NCBI RefSeq assembly: GCF_006538745.1
Contig: NZ_BJLR01000001.1
Location: 62,001-126,000 of the forward strand
DNA: 64,000 bases
Source of the DNA: Cellulomonas cellasea
GTDB taxonomy: Bacteria; Actinomycetota; Actinomycetes; Actinomycetales; Cellulomonadaceae
Direction of reading: 5' to 3'
Shown: positions 24,886 through 31,896 of the stretch, in pieces
Numbering within the stretch: the stretch's first letter is position 1
How the letters are laid out: every line of letters starts with the position of its first letter
The notes under the pieces: model-generated
Told to the model about the DNA's origin: nothing
The model's database searches: none
What the model saw: only the letters and a program-made list of their open reading frames with translations
Made by a program: the position numbers and the translations under genes

Positions 24886-26019
24886 ATGCGGTTGCGCCCA
24901 CACCTGCGCGTCCTGCGGCGGGGCCCGGACGAGCTGCAGGTTGGGACCGACCCGCGGTGGGCTGTCCGCCTCACGGGGCTCGCCGCCGGGGAGGTCGAGC
25001 TGCTGCAGGAGCTCGAGTCCGTGCCCGAGCTCGACCGCTGGGCCACCTGGGCCCTCGACCGGGGACTCGACCGCGCGCGTGCCGAGCAGCTCGTGGCTCT
25101 CCTGGTCGACGCCCAGGTCACGAGCACGTCGGCTGGCCGCAGCCCGACGGTGCGGGCCGGCGCGGGCGCGGACGTCGCGGCGTGGACGCTGCTGCGGCCC
25201 GACGGGGACGGTGCCGCGCAGGTCGACGCGCGCCGCTCGGCGGTGGTCGGCGTGCACGGGCTCGGGCGCCTCGGGCTCGGCGTGGCGACGACGCTCGCGG
25301 CCGCGGGCGTCGGGACGGTCCTGCTCGACGACGACGGGGTCGTGCGGTCGTCGGACGTCGGCCCGGGCGGGTACCGGATGGGGGACGTGGGGTCCGCGCG
25401 GCTCGGGACGGCGACGCGCGTGCTGCGGGACGTCTCCCCGGAGATCCGCTGCGACGCGGCCCCGGGGACGGCACCGGACGTCGTGGTGCTCGTCGAGCAC
25501 GGGGCGGCGAGCCCCGAGACGGCGCTGCGGCTCGTGACCGCGGGCCTGCCGCACCTGTCGGTCGTCGTCCGGGAGGGCGACGCGCTCGTCGGCCCCCTGG
25601 TGGTGCCCGTGGGCGCGGGCGACGGACGCCGCGGGGGTGCCGCCGCGACGGCCGACCACGGCACGGGACCGGCCGGCCCGCCGGGCGGTGGCTCGGCGTG
25701 CCTGCGCTGCCTCGACCTGCACCGAGGTGACGTCGACCCGGCCTGGCCGCTCGTCGCCGCCCAGCTCGTGTGCCGACCGCCGACCTCGAGCGGTCCGCCG
25801 GGCGAGCCCGTCGCGCTCGCGGGGCTGGGCGCCGCACTGGCCGCCGCCGAGACGCTCACCCACCTCGACGGAGGGACGCCGCGCACCCGCGGCGCGGCCT
25901 ACGAGATCGCGATGCCGGACCTCATGCCGCGCCTGAGGCCCTGGGCGGTGCACCCCGACTGCGGGTGCACCGCCCTCCCCCCGACTCCCGTCCCGACCCT
26001 CGCCCGCGCGGGGCGCTGA
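24886..26019 (+). CDS. ThiF/E1-like protein related to TOMM cyclodehydratase partner domain
   Basis: A 377-residue protein. Residues about 1-90 form a winged-helix-like peptide-clamp region (RPHLRVLRRGPDELQVGTDP, then LTGLAAGEVELLQELESVPE). The middle holds a ThiF Rossmann motif (VVGVHGLGRLGLGVATTLAA) and VLLDDDGVVRSSDVGPGGYR. C-terminally there is a CLRCLDLHRGD zinc motif with a further CGC near the end. This is the arrangement of the SagC/cyclodehydratase C-domain class that hands peptides to YcaO enzymes. No YcaO or precursor peptide is nearby, and adenylation residues are not evident. ATG 24886 has GAGAGGGG upstream. It is convergent with whiB7. Confidence 0.8.
   Translation: MRLRPHLRVLRRGPDELQVGTDPRWAVRLTGLAAGEVELLQELESVPELDRWATWALDRGLDRARAEQLVALLVDAQVTSTSAGRSPTVRAGAGADVAAWTLLRPDGDGAAQVDARRSAVVGVHGLGRLGLGVATTLAAAGVGTVLLDDDGVVRSSDVGPGGYRMGDVGSARLGTATRVLRDVSPEIRCDAAPGTAPDVVVLVEHGAASPETALRLVTAGLPHLSVVVREGDALVGPLVVPVGAGDGRRGGAAATADHGTGPAGPPGGGSACLRCLDLHRGDVDPAWPLVAAQLVCRPPTSSGPPGEPVALAGLGAALAAAETLTHLDGGTPRTRGAAYEIAMPDLMPRLRPWAVHPDCGCTALPPTPVPTLARAGR
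25945..25973 (-). terminator. Inverted repeat inside the ThiF-like 3' end, likely whiB7 terminator
   Basis: GCGGTGCACCC (25945-25955) and GGGTGCACCGC (25963-25973) are a perfect 11-bp dyad with a 7-base loop. It lies about 70 bases past the whiB7 stop on the minus strand and within the coding end of the convergent gene. Confidence 0.5.
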
Positions 26020-26041
26020 TCGTCACGGGCCCGGCGAGCCG

Positions 26042-26396
26042 TCATGCCGCCGGAGCGGCAGACTTCCGGGGCCGACCCCGGCCCCGCTTCGTCGCGACGA
26101 CCACGCCGCCGACGAAGACCTCTCCACCCCAGACCCCCCCACGGCTCGGCCCGCTCGACCGCGCCCGCGAGGCACCCCTCGACGAGGGGGCACTCCCGGC
26201 ACAGGGCCTTGGCGAGCTCGACCTGGGCGGTCTGCTCCGCGAACCAGAGCTCGGGGTCGTTCGAGCGGCACGGGATGAGGCCCGCGACCATCTGGTCGAA
26301 CTGCTGGTTGTTCTCGTCCGTCGTGATGACCGGGCTCGGGGGCCACGGGCCGGATCCGCCCTGGTTCACCGTGTCGAGCAGCGTCGTGAGCCGCAC
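26042..26396 (-). pseudogene. whiB7: WhiB7-type Fe-S transcriptional regulator with +1 homopolymer frameshift
   Basis: From GTG 26396 (ribosome site AGGAGG) the frame encodes a WhiB protein with its four cluster cysteines: CRSNDPELWF, LCRECPLVEGC, then ERAEPWG. In a run of seven C (26134-26140) the frame shifts. If one base of that run is skipped, translation resumes as VWGGEVFVGGVVVATKRGRG then RPRKSAAPAA and stops at 26042, giving a normal 117-residue product with the WhiB turn (GVWGGE) and an RGRPRK AT-hook typical of WhiB7. As written, the product loses both and runs on antisense to the ThiF-like gene. WhiB7 with SigA activates intrinsic antibiotic-resistance genes. A sequencing error, phase variation or true inactivation are all possible. 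Confidence 0.85.
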
Positions 26397-26475
26397 GATG
26401 TCCTCCTGATGTCCTTGCTGGTGAGCGTGTGCTGGTTTCCGGATCACCGGTGCCTGCGCCGCTCCCCCGACATCG

Positions 26476-26518
26476 GGAGAAAAGACGAGGGCCGCGGATC
26501 CGAGTGGACTCCGCGGCC
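26476..26518 (-). terminator. Attenuator hairpin in the whiB7 leader
   Basis: GGCCGCGGA (26490-26498) pairs perfectly with TCCGCGGCC (26510-26518) around 11 bases. On the minus strand the stem is followed by CTCGTCTTTTCTC, a real U-rich tail, unusual in this GC-rich window. It lies between the leader reading frame and the whiB7 start, so it can stop transcription before the gene. Confidence 0.8.
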
Positions 26519-26539
26519 TGGAAGACGGTCGTCAGACCA

Positions 26540-26734
26540 TCAAGTTCCTGGTGCGAAGTCGGGGTGGTTCAGCGGGCGACGGCGGTACGTGCGCTTGTGA
26601 TCGCCGCCGATTCCCTGGGAGCCGGCCATGGGCACAGCTGTCCCCTCGAGCCATGCGGAGATGGGCGCGAGGGTGCGCGGGACGAAGGTGATCGCGAACG
26701 TCGACTGCCGATTCACGACGGTTGTGCTCTCCAT
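26540..26734 (-). CDS. whiB7 leader reading frame (64 codons)
   Basis: ATG 26734 with GGGAG seven bases upstream opens MESTTVVNRQSTFAITFVPR and ends at 26540, some 20 bases before the attenuator stem. Third positions are mostly G/C, as expected for translated sequence. In mycobacteria and Streptomyces the whiB7 mRNA leader carries a short uORF whose translation controls a terminator; the same layout here suggests that slow or stalled ribosomes on this frame permit read-through. The peptide has no domain I recognise. It could instead be an independent small protein; an upstream in-frame ATG at 26749 would add five codons. Confidence 0.6.
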   Translation of the reverse strand: MESTTVVNRQSTFAITFVPRTLAPISAWLEGTAVPMAGSQGIGGDHKRTYRRRPLNHPDFAPGT

Positions 26735-26803
26735 CAGATCTCCCACCACCTCTCATCACCGGCCGGGCCTCTTCGGCGCAGCCCTCCTACAAGGACGTGT
26801 CTC

Positions 26804-26843
26804 ACCCTAGGGGTGCCCGTCAGAGGCACACAACCGAATATTC
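26804..26843 (-). promoter_or_regulatory. Autoregulated whiB7-type promoter
   Basis: On the minus strand TTGTGT (-35, plus coordinates 26828-26833) and TAGGGT (-10, 26804-26809) are separated by 18 bases. The AT-rich palindrome GAATATTC (26836-26843) lies two bases upstream of the -35. WhiB7-activated promoters have a short AT-rich element directly next to the -35, bound by the AT-hook, so this fits autoregulation. The leader would be about 400 bases. Confidence 0.65.
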
Positions 26844-27024
26844 CAGGTGATTTCGAGAAGTTTCTTCCGGCCTCCGGACGGCCGTCGCGAGAACCGGGGC
26901 GAGACCCCGCGAACCGGTCCGACCAGCCGCTCCGGCGCACGCGCGCGGACCTCCTCCGGGCACCAGGGAGGGAGCCTTCTGCGGCCACGTCCCACCCGGC
27001 ACCGGCGGCCGGTAGCGTGCCGGC

Positions 27025-28008
27025 ATGGCGCCCCGCACCGCGCTCCTCGACTGGCTGCTCGACTCCGACCCGGCGCTGCGCTGGCAGGTCGAGCGCGACC
27101 TCGCCGGCGCACCGCCCGAGGTGTGGCAGGCGACGCGCGCCCGCGTCGCGACCGAGGGGTTCGGGGCCCGGCTGCTCGCGCTGCAGGACCCCGACGGCCA
27201 GTGGGCCGGTGGCGCCTACTTCCCCGCACCCGTCGAGGGCATCGACCCCTCGGCCGAGGAGGGGCAGCCGTGGGTCGCGACGACGTGGTCGCTCACCGCG
27301 CTGCGCGAGTGGGGGGTCGACGCGGCAGCGCTGGACGGCACCGCGGAGCTGCTCGAGCGCCACTGCCGCTGGGAGTACGACGACCTGCCGTACTGGGACG
27401 GCGAGGTCGACTGCTGCATCAACGGCCAGACGCTCGCGAACGGCGCCTGGCTGGGCGTCGACGTGTCCCGCCTCGCGGCGTGGTTCGTCGAGCACCGCCA
27501 GCCCGACGGGGGCTGGAACTGCGCGTGGGTCGAAGGCTCGATGCGGTCCTCGTTCCACTCGACGCTCAGCTCGCTGCGCGGGCTGCTCGCGTACGAGGTC
27601 GCGACCGGGGGGACCGACGCGCTGCGGGCCGCGCGGCACGCGGGCGAGGAGTACCTGCTCGAGCGCCGGCTGCTGTACACCGCGTCGACCGGGGAGCTCG
27701 TCGGGCCGTGGGCGACGCGGTTCGCGTACCCGTTCCGGTGGGCGTACAGCGCGCTGCGGGCGCTCGACCACGTCCGGGCCGCCGCGCTGCACGACGGCGT
27801 CCCGCCCGACCCCCGGCTCGCCGACGCCGTCGATCTGGTCCGGGTCGCCCGGCAGGCCGACGGGACGTGGCTCCAGGGGGTCGTGCAGCCCGGGCGGGTG
27901 TGGTTCGACGTCGACGTGCCGACCGGCGAGCCGTCGCGGTGGCTGACGTTCTACGGCTCGCGGGTGCTGGCGTGGTGGGACGAGGCTCGGGTGGACGAGT
28001 CCGGCTGA
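27025..28008 (+). CDS. Squalene-cyclase/prenyltransferase-like alpha-alpha barrel protein
   Basis: A 327-residue helical-repeat protein. Three Q-W-like motifs are visible: LQDPDGQWAGG, RQPDGGWNCAW and ARQADGTWLQG, as in terpene cyclase and prenyltransferase barrels. The segment DDLPYWDGEVDCCINGQTLA with two adjacent cysteines is distinctive. It is about half the length of squalene-hopene cyclase and lacks a DXDD motif, so a true cyclase is unlikely; a single-barrel binding or glycan-related role is possible. ATG 27025 is preceded by TAGCGT (27013-27018) at six bases, indicating a leaderless message. It is divergent from whiB7. Confidence 0.7.
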   Translation: MAPRTALLDWLLDSDPALRWQVERDLAGAPPEVWQATRARVATEGFGARLLALQDPDGQWAGGAYFPAPVEGIDPSAEEGQPWVATTWSLTALREWGVDAAALDGTAELLERHCRWEYDDLPYWDGEVDCCINGQTLANGAWLGVDVSRLAAWFVEHRQPDGGWNCAWVEGSMRSSFHSTLSSLRGLLAYEVATGGTDALRAARHAGEEYLLERRLLYTASTGELVGPWATRFAYPFRWAYSALRALDHVRAAALHDGVPPDPRLADAVDLVRVARQADGTWLQGVVQPGRVWFDVDVPTGEPSRWLTFYGSRVLAWWDEARVDESG

Positions 28009-28053
28009 GCCGGCCGACCGGCCGAGCGCTGTCGGGCTCTGCCCCGCGCGCGC

Positions 28054-28101
28054 GTCGTCTGGCGCGCTCGTCGTCTGGCGCGCTCGTCGCCCGGCGCGCG
28101 G
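28054..28101. repeat. 16-bp tandem repeat between convergent genes
   Basis: GTCGTCTGGCGCGCTC occurs twice in direct succession (28054-28069, 28070-28085), followed by a diverged third copy (28086-28101). It fills the space between the cyclase-like gene and the uvrD2 stop and may serve as a structured terminator. Confidence 0.6.
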
Positions 28102-28132
28102 CGCTCCCTTCGCCCGGCGCGCGCGTGTCGGT

Positions 28133-30199
28133 CTACGCGCTCGTGGCGCGTGACGAGCCGGACGCGACGATCGACAGGAGCGTCGCGCCGTACCGGTCGA
28201 TCTTCGCCGGGCCGATCCCGTTGATGCGCGCGAGCTCCGCGATCGAGGCCGGGCGCAGCTCGGCGATCGACTCGAGCGTCGTGTCGACGAGCACGGTGTA
28301 CGCCGGGCGGGATGTCTCGAGGGCCACGGACGCGCGCCACTCGCGCAGGCGCGCGTAGATCTCGCCGTCGACGTCCCCGGAGATCGTCCGGCGCGGACCG
28401 GGCTCGGGTGCGCGGTACCGGTCCGGCGTCCGCGGACCTCCGCCGCGCCGCTCCTCCTGCGGCCACAGGCCGTCGAGGAACCGGGTCCGGCGGCGGGAGG
28501 CGCGGCCGCCGGGATTGCGGGCGCGCGCGTACGAGAGAGCGAGGTGCTCGCGGGCGCGCGTGATGCCGACGTAGAGCAGCCGCCGCTCCTCCGCGATCGA
28601 CGCGTCGGTCTCCGCGAGGGAGATCGGCATGAGCCCCTCGCTGAGCCCGGCGAGGAACACCGCATCCCACTCCAGGCCCTTGGCCGCGTGCAGCGACGCG
28701 AGCGTGACGCCCTCGACGGTCGGCGCGTGCTGGGCCGCGGCGCGCTCGTCGAGCTCGGCCACGAGGTCCGCGAGCGTCGCGTGGCCCTCCTTCTCCTGCG
28801 CCGCGGCCTCGAGGTCGTCCGCGAGCGCGACGAGCGCCTGCATCGACTCCCAACGCTCCCGGGCGGCGCCGCGCGTCGCGGGGGGCTCGGGGGCCCAGCC
28901 GGCGGAGAGCAGCACGTCGCGCACGACGTCGGGCATCGCGGCGTCGGCGTCGACCGCGCGACCCGCGCCGCGCAGCAGGACGAGCGCGTCCCGGACCTCG
29001 CGGCGGGCGAAGAACCGCTCGCCACCGCGCACGAGGTAGCCGATGCCGGCGGCGGCGAACGCCTGCTCGAACGCCTCCGACTGCGCGTTCGTCCGGTACA
29101 GCACCGCGATCTCGCTGGGGCGGGTGCCCGCGGCGACGAGCCGCCCGGCGCGCTCGGCGATCCCCGCGGCCTCCGCCTCGTCGTCGTCGTACGCGGTGTA
29201 GGTCACCGGCGGACCCGGCGGGCGCTGCGCGATCAGCTCGAGCGGCGCGGCCGGGCCCCGGCGACGGGCCGCCGAGCCGGGCGCGTGCTTGGGCGCGAGC
29301 AGGCGATTCGCGAGCGTGACGACCTGAGGCGTCGAGCGGTAGTCGCGCACGAGCCGGACGACCTGCGCCTTGGGGTGCGACGCGGTGAACGTGAGCAGGT
29401 GGTGCGGGGTCGCGCCGGTGAACGAGTAGATGGTCTGGCTCGGGTCGCCGACGACGCACAGCTCCTGGCGGCCCCCGAGCCACTGGTCGAGCAGGAACTG
29501 CTGGAGCGGGGACACGTCCTGGTACTCGTCGACCACGAAGTGCCGATACTGCATGCGCACCTGCTCGGCCACGTCGTCGCGCCCCGCGAGCATGTCCGCG
29601 AGCATGAGCAGGACGTCCTCGAAGTCGATGACCCCGCGCTCGGTCTTCGCGTCCTCGTACGCGGCGATGAGGCGCGCGACGGCCTGACGGTCGTAGCCGG
29701 CGGGCGCCGGGCGGTCGATCGCGGCGGTGGCGCGCACGTAGTCGTCGGCGGTCACGAGCGAGACCTTGGCCCACTCGACCTCCGAGGACAGGTCGCGGAT
29801 CGCCACCCGGTCGACCGACAGGCCCAGGCGGTGCGCCGCGTCGGCGACGGCCGGGGCCTTGTGCTCGAGGATCCGCGGGGGCGCTCCCCCGACGACCTTG
29901 GGCCAGAAGTACCCGAGCTGGCGCAGCGCCGCGGCGTGGAACGTGCGGGCCTGGACCCCCGCGACGCCGAGCTCGCGCAGCCGCGTGCGCATCTCGCCCG
30001 CCGCGCGCGCGGTGAACGTGACCGCGAGGACGGTCGTCGGGCGGTAGACGCCGGTCCGCACGCCGTACGCGATGCGGTGCGTGATCGCGCGCGTCTTGCC
30101 CGTGCCGGCGCCCGCGAGCACGCACACCGGCCCGGTGAGCGCGAGGGCGACGGCGCGCTGGTCGGGGTCGAGGGCATCGAGGAGGGAGTCGGCGGACAT
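28133..30199 (-). CDS. uvrD2: ATP-dependent DNA helicase UvrD2 (SF1A) with HRDC domain
   Basis: A 688-residue UvrD/Rep-type 3'-5' helicase. It has the Q-motif region LDALDPDQRAVALALTG, Walker A AGAGTGKTRA, motif Ia FTARAAGEM, motif II DEYQDVSPLQ, motif III GDPSQTIYSFTGA, motif IV region VRDYRSTPQVV, motif V TLASLHAAKGLEWDAVF and motif VI YVGITRAREHLALSYAR. The C-terminal ~70 residues form an HRDC module (ASIAELARINGIGPAKIDRY), the feature separating UvrD2 from UvrD1. It unwinds DNA in repair; UvrD2 is essential in M. tuberculosis. The ATG at 30199-30197 has no strong ribosome site. It is divergent from the mycoredoxin gene. Confidence 0.93.
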   Translation of the reverse strand: MSADSLLDALDPDQRAVALALTGPVCVLAGAGTGKTRAITHRIAYGVRTGVYRPTTVLAVTFTARAAGEMRTRLRELGVAGVQARTFHAAALRQLGYFWPKVVGGAPPRILEHKAPAVADAAHRLGLSVDRVAIRDLSSEVEWAKVSLVTADDYVRATAAIDRPAPAGYDRQAVARLIAAYEDAKTERGVIDFEDVLLMLADMLAGRDDVAEQVRMQYRHFVVDEYQDVSPLQQFLLDQWLGGRQELCVVGDPSQTIYSFTGATPHHLLTFTASHPKAQVVRLVRDYRSTPQVVTLANRLLAPKHAPGSAARRRGPAAPLELIAQRPPGPPVTYTAYDDDEAEAAGIAERAGRLVAAGTRPSEIAVLYRTNAQSEAFEQAFAAAGIGYLVRGGERFFARREVRDALVLLRGAGRAVDADAAMPDVVRDVLLSAGWAPEPPATRGAARERWESMQALVALADDLEAAAQEKEGHATLADLVAELDERAAAQHAPTVEGVTLASLHAAKGLEWDAVFLAGLSEGLMPISLAETDASIAEERRLLYVGITRAREHLALSYARARNPGGRASRRRTRFLDGLWPQEERRGGGPRTPDRYRAPEPGPRRTISGDVDGEIYARLREWRASVALETSRPAYTVLVDTTLESIAELRPASIAELARINGIGPAKIDRYGATLLSIVASGSSRATSA

Positions 30200-30511
30200 C
30201 GTGGTCGATTGTCTCAGCCCGCGCCGACAGGCGACGCGGCCCGGTCCACCGGTCGTCCGGCGGCAGCACGACCCGGCCTCCCGATCGCCCGGCGGCGCGG
30301 GCGCCCAGCGGACCCGGCCCACCGGTCGCCGCCCACCGGTCGCCCGGCGGTGCTGCCAACCCGGTCCGCCCTCGCGCCACGGCCGCGTTTGCGACCCGGC
30401 GACGACGGCGGAAGAGTTCGGCCGTCCCGGGCGTTGGACCCGGCGACGACGCACGTCAGACCTCGCCCGCGGCCCACCCGGTCGCCGCGACACCGCACGA
30501 GAGAAGGACGC
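30200..30511. other. Divergent promoter region with CCACCGGTCG repeats
   Basis: About 310 bases without a gene. CCACCGGTCG occurs at 30246, 30319 and 30333, and GGCAGCAC/GTGCTGCC form a distant inverted pair within the same segment. The central location between uvrD2 and the mycoredoxin gene would suit a shared regulator, but none is identified. Confidence 0.4.
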
Positions 30512-30775
30512 ATGAGCACCCAGACGCTTCCCGACGCCGGCTCGATCACGATGTACTCGACGACGTGGTGCGGCTACTGCCGCCGGCTCAAGACGCAGCT
30601 GGACTCGGCGGGCATCGGCTACACCGAGGTCAACATCGAGGAGCAGCCCGACGCCGCGGCGTTCGTCGAGCAGGTCAACGGCGGCAACCAGACCGTCCCC
30701 ACCGTCGTGTTCCCCGACGGCTCCGCCGCGACCAACCCGTCGCTCGCCGACGTCAAGGCCCGCCTGGGGGCCTGA
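30512..30775 (+). CDS. mrx1: Mycoredoxin (Mrx1-type glutaredoxin-like protein)
   Basis: An 87-residue thioredoxin-fold oxidoreductase with the active site C20-GY-C23 after TMYSTTW, the cis-proline segment TVPTVVFPDGS and the C-terminal NPSLADVKARLG. The CGYC motif and its position beside uvrD2 and nudC identify it as mycoredoxin-1, which reduces mycothiol-mixed disulfides with electrons from mycothiol. ATG 30512 has GAGAGAAGGA upstream. It is monocistronic, ended by a strong hairpin shared with the convergent nudC. Confidence 0.93.
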   Translation: MSTQTLPDAGSITMYSTTWCGYCRRLKTQLDSAGIGYTEVNIEEQPDAAAFVEQVNGGNQTVPTVVFPDGSAATNPSLADVKARLGA

Positions 30776-30791
30776 GCACCGGCGGGACCCT

Positions 30792-30818
30792 GCGGCCCCG
30801 GTGACGCACCGGGGCCGC
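30792..30818. terminator. Bidirectional terminator between mrx1 and nudC
   Basis: GCGGCCCCGGTG (30792-30803) and CACCGGGGCCGC (30807-30818) form a perfect 12-bp stem with an ACG loop between convergent genes. Confidence 0.8.
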
Positions 30819-30860
30819 GGACCCGGCACCCGGCGCGGCGGGCACCAGCCCGCCGCGGCC

Positions 30861-31817
30861 TCAGATCGCGTCCGGGAGCTCGGACCCGTACCACTCCTCG
30901 ATCAGCATGCGTGCGATCGAGGTGCTGCTGGGCAGCAGGACCGAGCCCGAGCGCACCGCGGCCCGCAGCTCCGTGCGCTCGAACCAGCGCGCCTGCGTGA
31001 CCTCCTCGCCGTCGACCGTGATGTCCTCGCTGAGCGCGCGGGCCCGGAAGCCGAGCATGAGCGACGCCGGGAACGGCCACGGCTGGCTCCCGCGGTACTC
31101 GACCCCGCCGACCGTGACGCCGACCTCCTCGAGCACCTCGCGGCGGATCGCCGACTCGACGGACTCTCCCGGCTCGACGAAGCCCGCGAGCGTCGAGAAG
31201 CGGTTCTCCGGCCAGTGCGCCGAGTGCCCGAGCAGCAGGCGGTCCCGCCCGTCGACGACGGCCATGATGACCGCCGGGTCGGTGCGGGGGTAGTGGTCGG
31301 AGCCGTCGGCGGTGCAGCGCCGCACCCAGCCGGCGCTGTGCGAGACGGTGACCTCCCCGCAGCGCGGGCACCGCGGGTGGCGCACGTGCCACGCCTCGAG
31401 CGCGACCGCCGCGGTCGCGAGGCCCGCGTCGCGCGCGGAGAGCTGGCCGCCGACCTCGCGCAGCGGGGACCACCGGTCGCCCGGCACGAGCACGGCGGAC
31501 GCGACGTCCGGCACGAGCCGCGCGAGGTAGGCCGTGCCCCGGCCCCCGCCCGGCGCGTCGTCGTGCCCGAGGAACGCCCAGCCCTCGGGCAGCTTCCCGC
31601 CCGGCGAGAGCAGCGCCGCCTCCCCCGGGTCGAGCAGCGCGAGCTCCTGCCCGCCCTGCCCCCCGTCGCGGGTCACGACCGCGCCGGCGTGCACGAGCAG
31701 CACCCGCGTCGCTGCATCGGTCAGCAGGGACGGGACCAGGTCCGGCCGCACACGGGCGTCGGCGGCACGGTCGGTCCGCGTGCGGGACAGCGGCGGCTCG
31801 GCGATCACGCCCGCCAC
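30861..31817 (-). CDS. nudC: NAD(+) diphosphatase / deNADding Nudix enzyme NudC
   Basis: A 318-residue NudC. Zinc-ribbon cysteines C150, C153 and C168 are visible (HPRCPRCGEVTVSHSAGW), followed by HYPRTDPAVIMAV, the Nudix box at about 212-233 (GFVEPGESVESAIRREVLEE) and the NudC-specific SQPWPFPAS. It hydrolyses NAD(H) to NMN(H) and AMP and removes NAD caps from RNA. The fourth zinc ligand is not obvious. GTG 31817 is the longest sensible start; a GTG three codons later (GTG ATC) is an alternative. Confidence 0.92.
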   Translation of the reverse strand: MAGVIAEPPLSRTRTDRAADARVRPDLVPSLLTDAATRVLLVHAGAVVTRDGGQGGQELALLDPGEAALLSPGGKLPEGWAFLGHDDAPGGGRGTAYLARLVPDVASAVLVPGDRWSPLREVGGQLSARDAGLATAAVALEAWHVRHPRCPRCGEVTVSHSAGWVRRCTADGSDHYPRTDPAVIMAVVDGRDRLLLGHSAHWPENRFSTLAGFVEPGESVESAIRREVLEEVGVTVGGVEYRGSQPWPFPASLMLGFRARALSEDITVDGEEVTQARWFERTELRAAVRSGSVLLPSSTSIARMLIEEWYGSELPDAI

Positions 31818-31896
31818 CGTACGCGGGGAATCCCGACATCGCAGACACGCGCGGACGCACGGGCGGCCGAGCGGGCGACGCGCTTAGGCTGAGCGG

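Noticed and set aside
26134-26140. Programmed ribosomal frameshifting as the explanation for whiB7
   Set aside because: A G-run can be slippery, but I see no downstream pseudoknot or stop arrangement typical of programmed sites, and WhiB proteins are not known to use it; kept only as a remote possibility.
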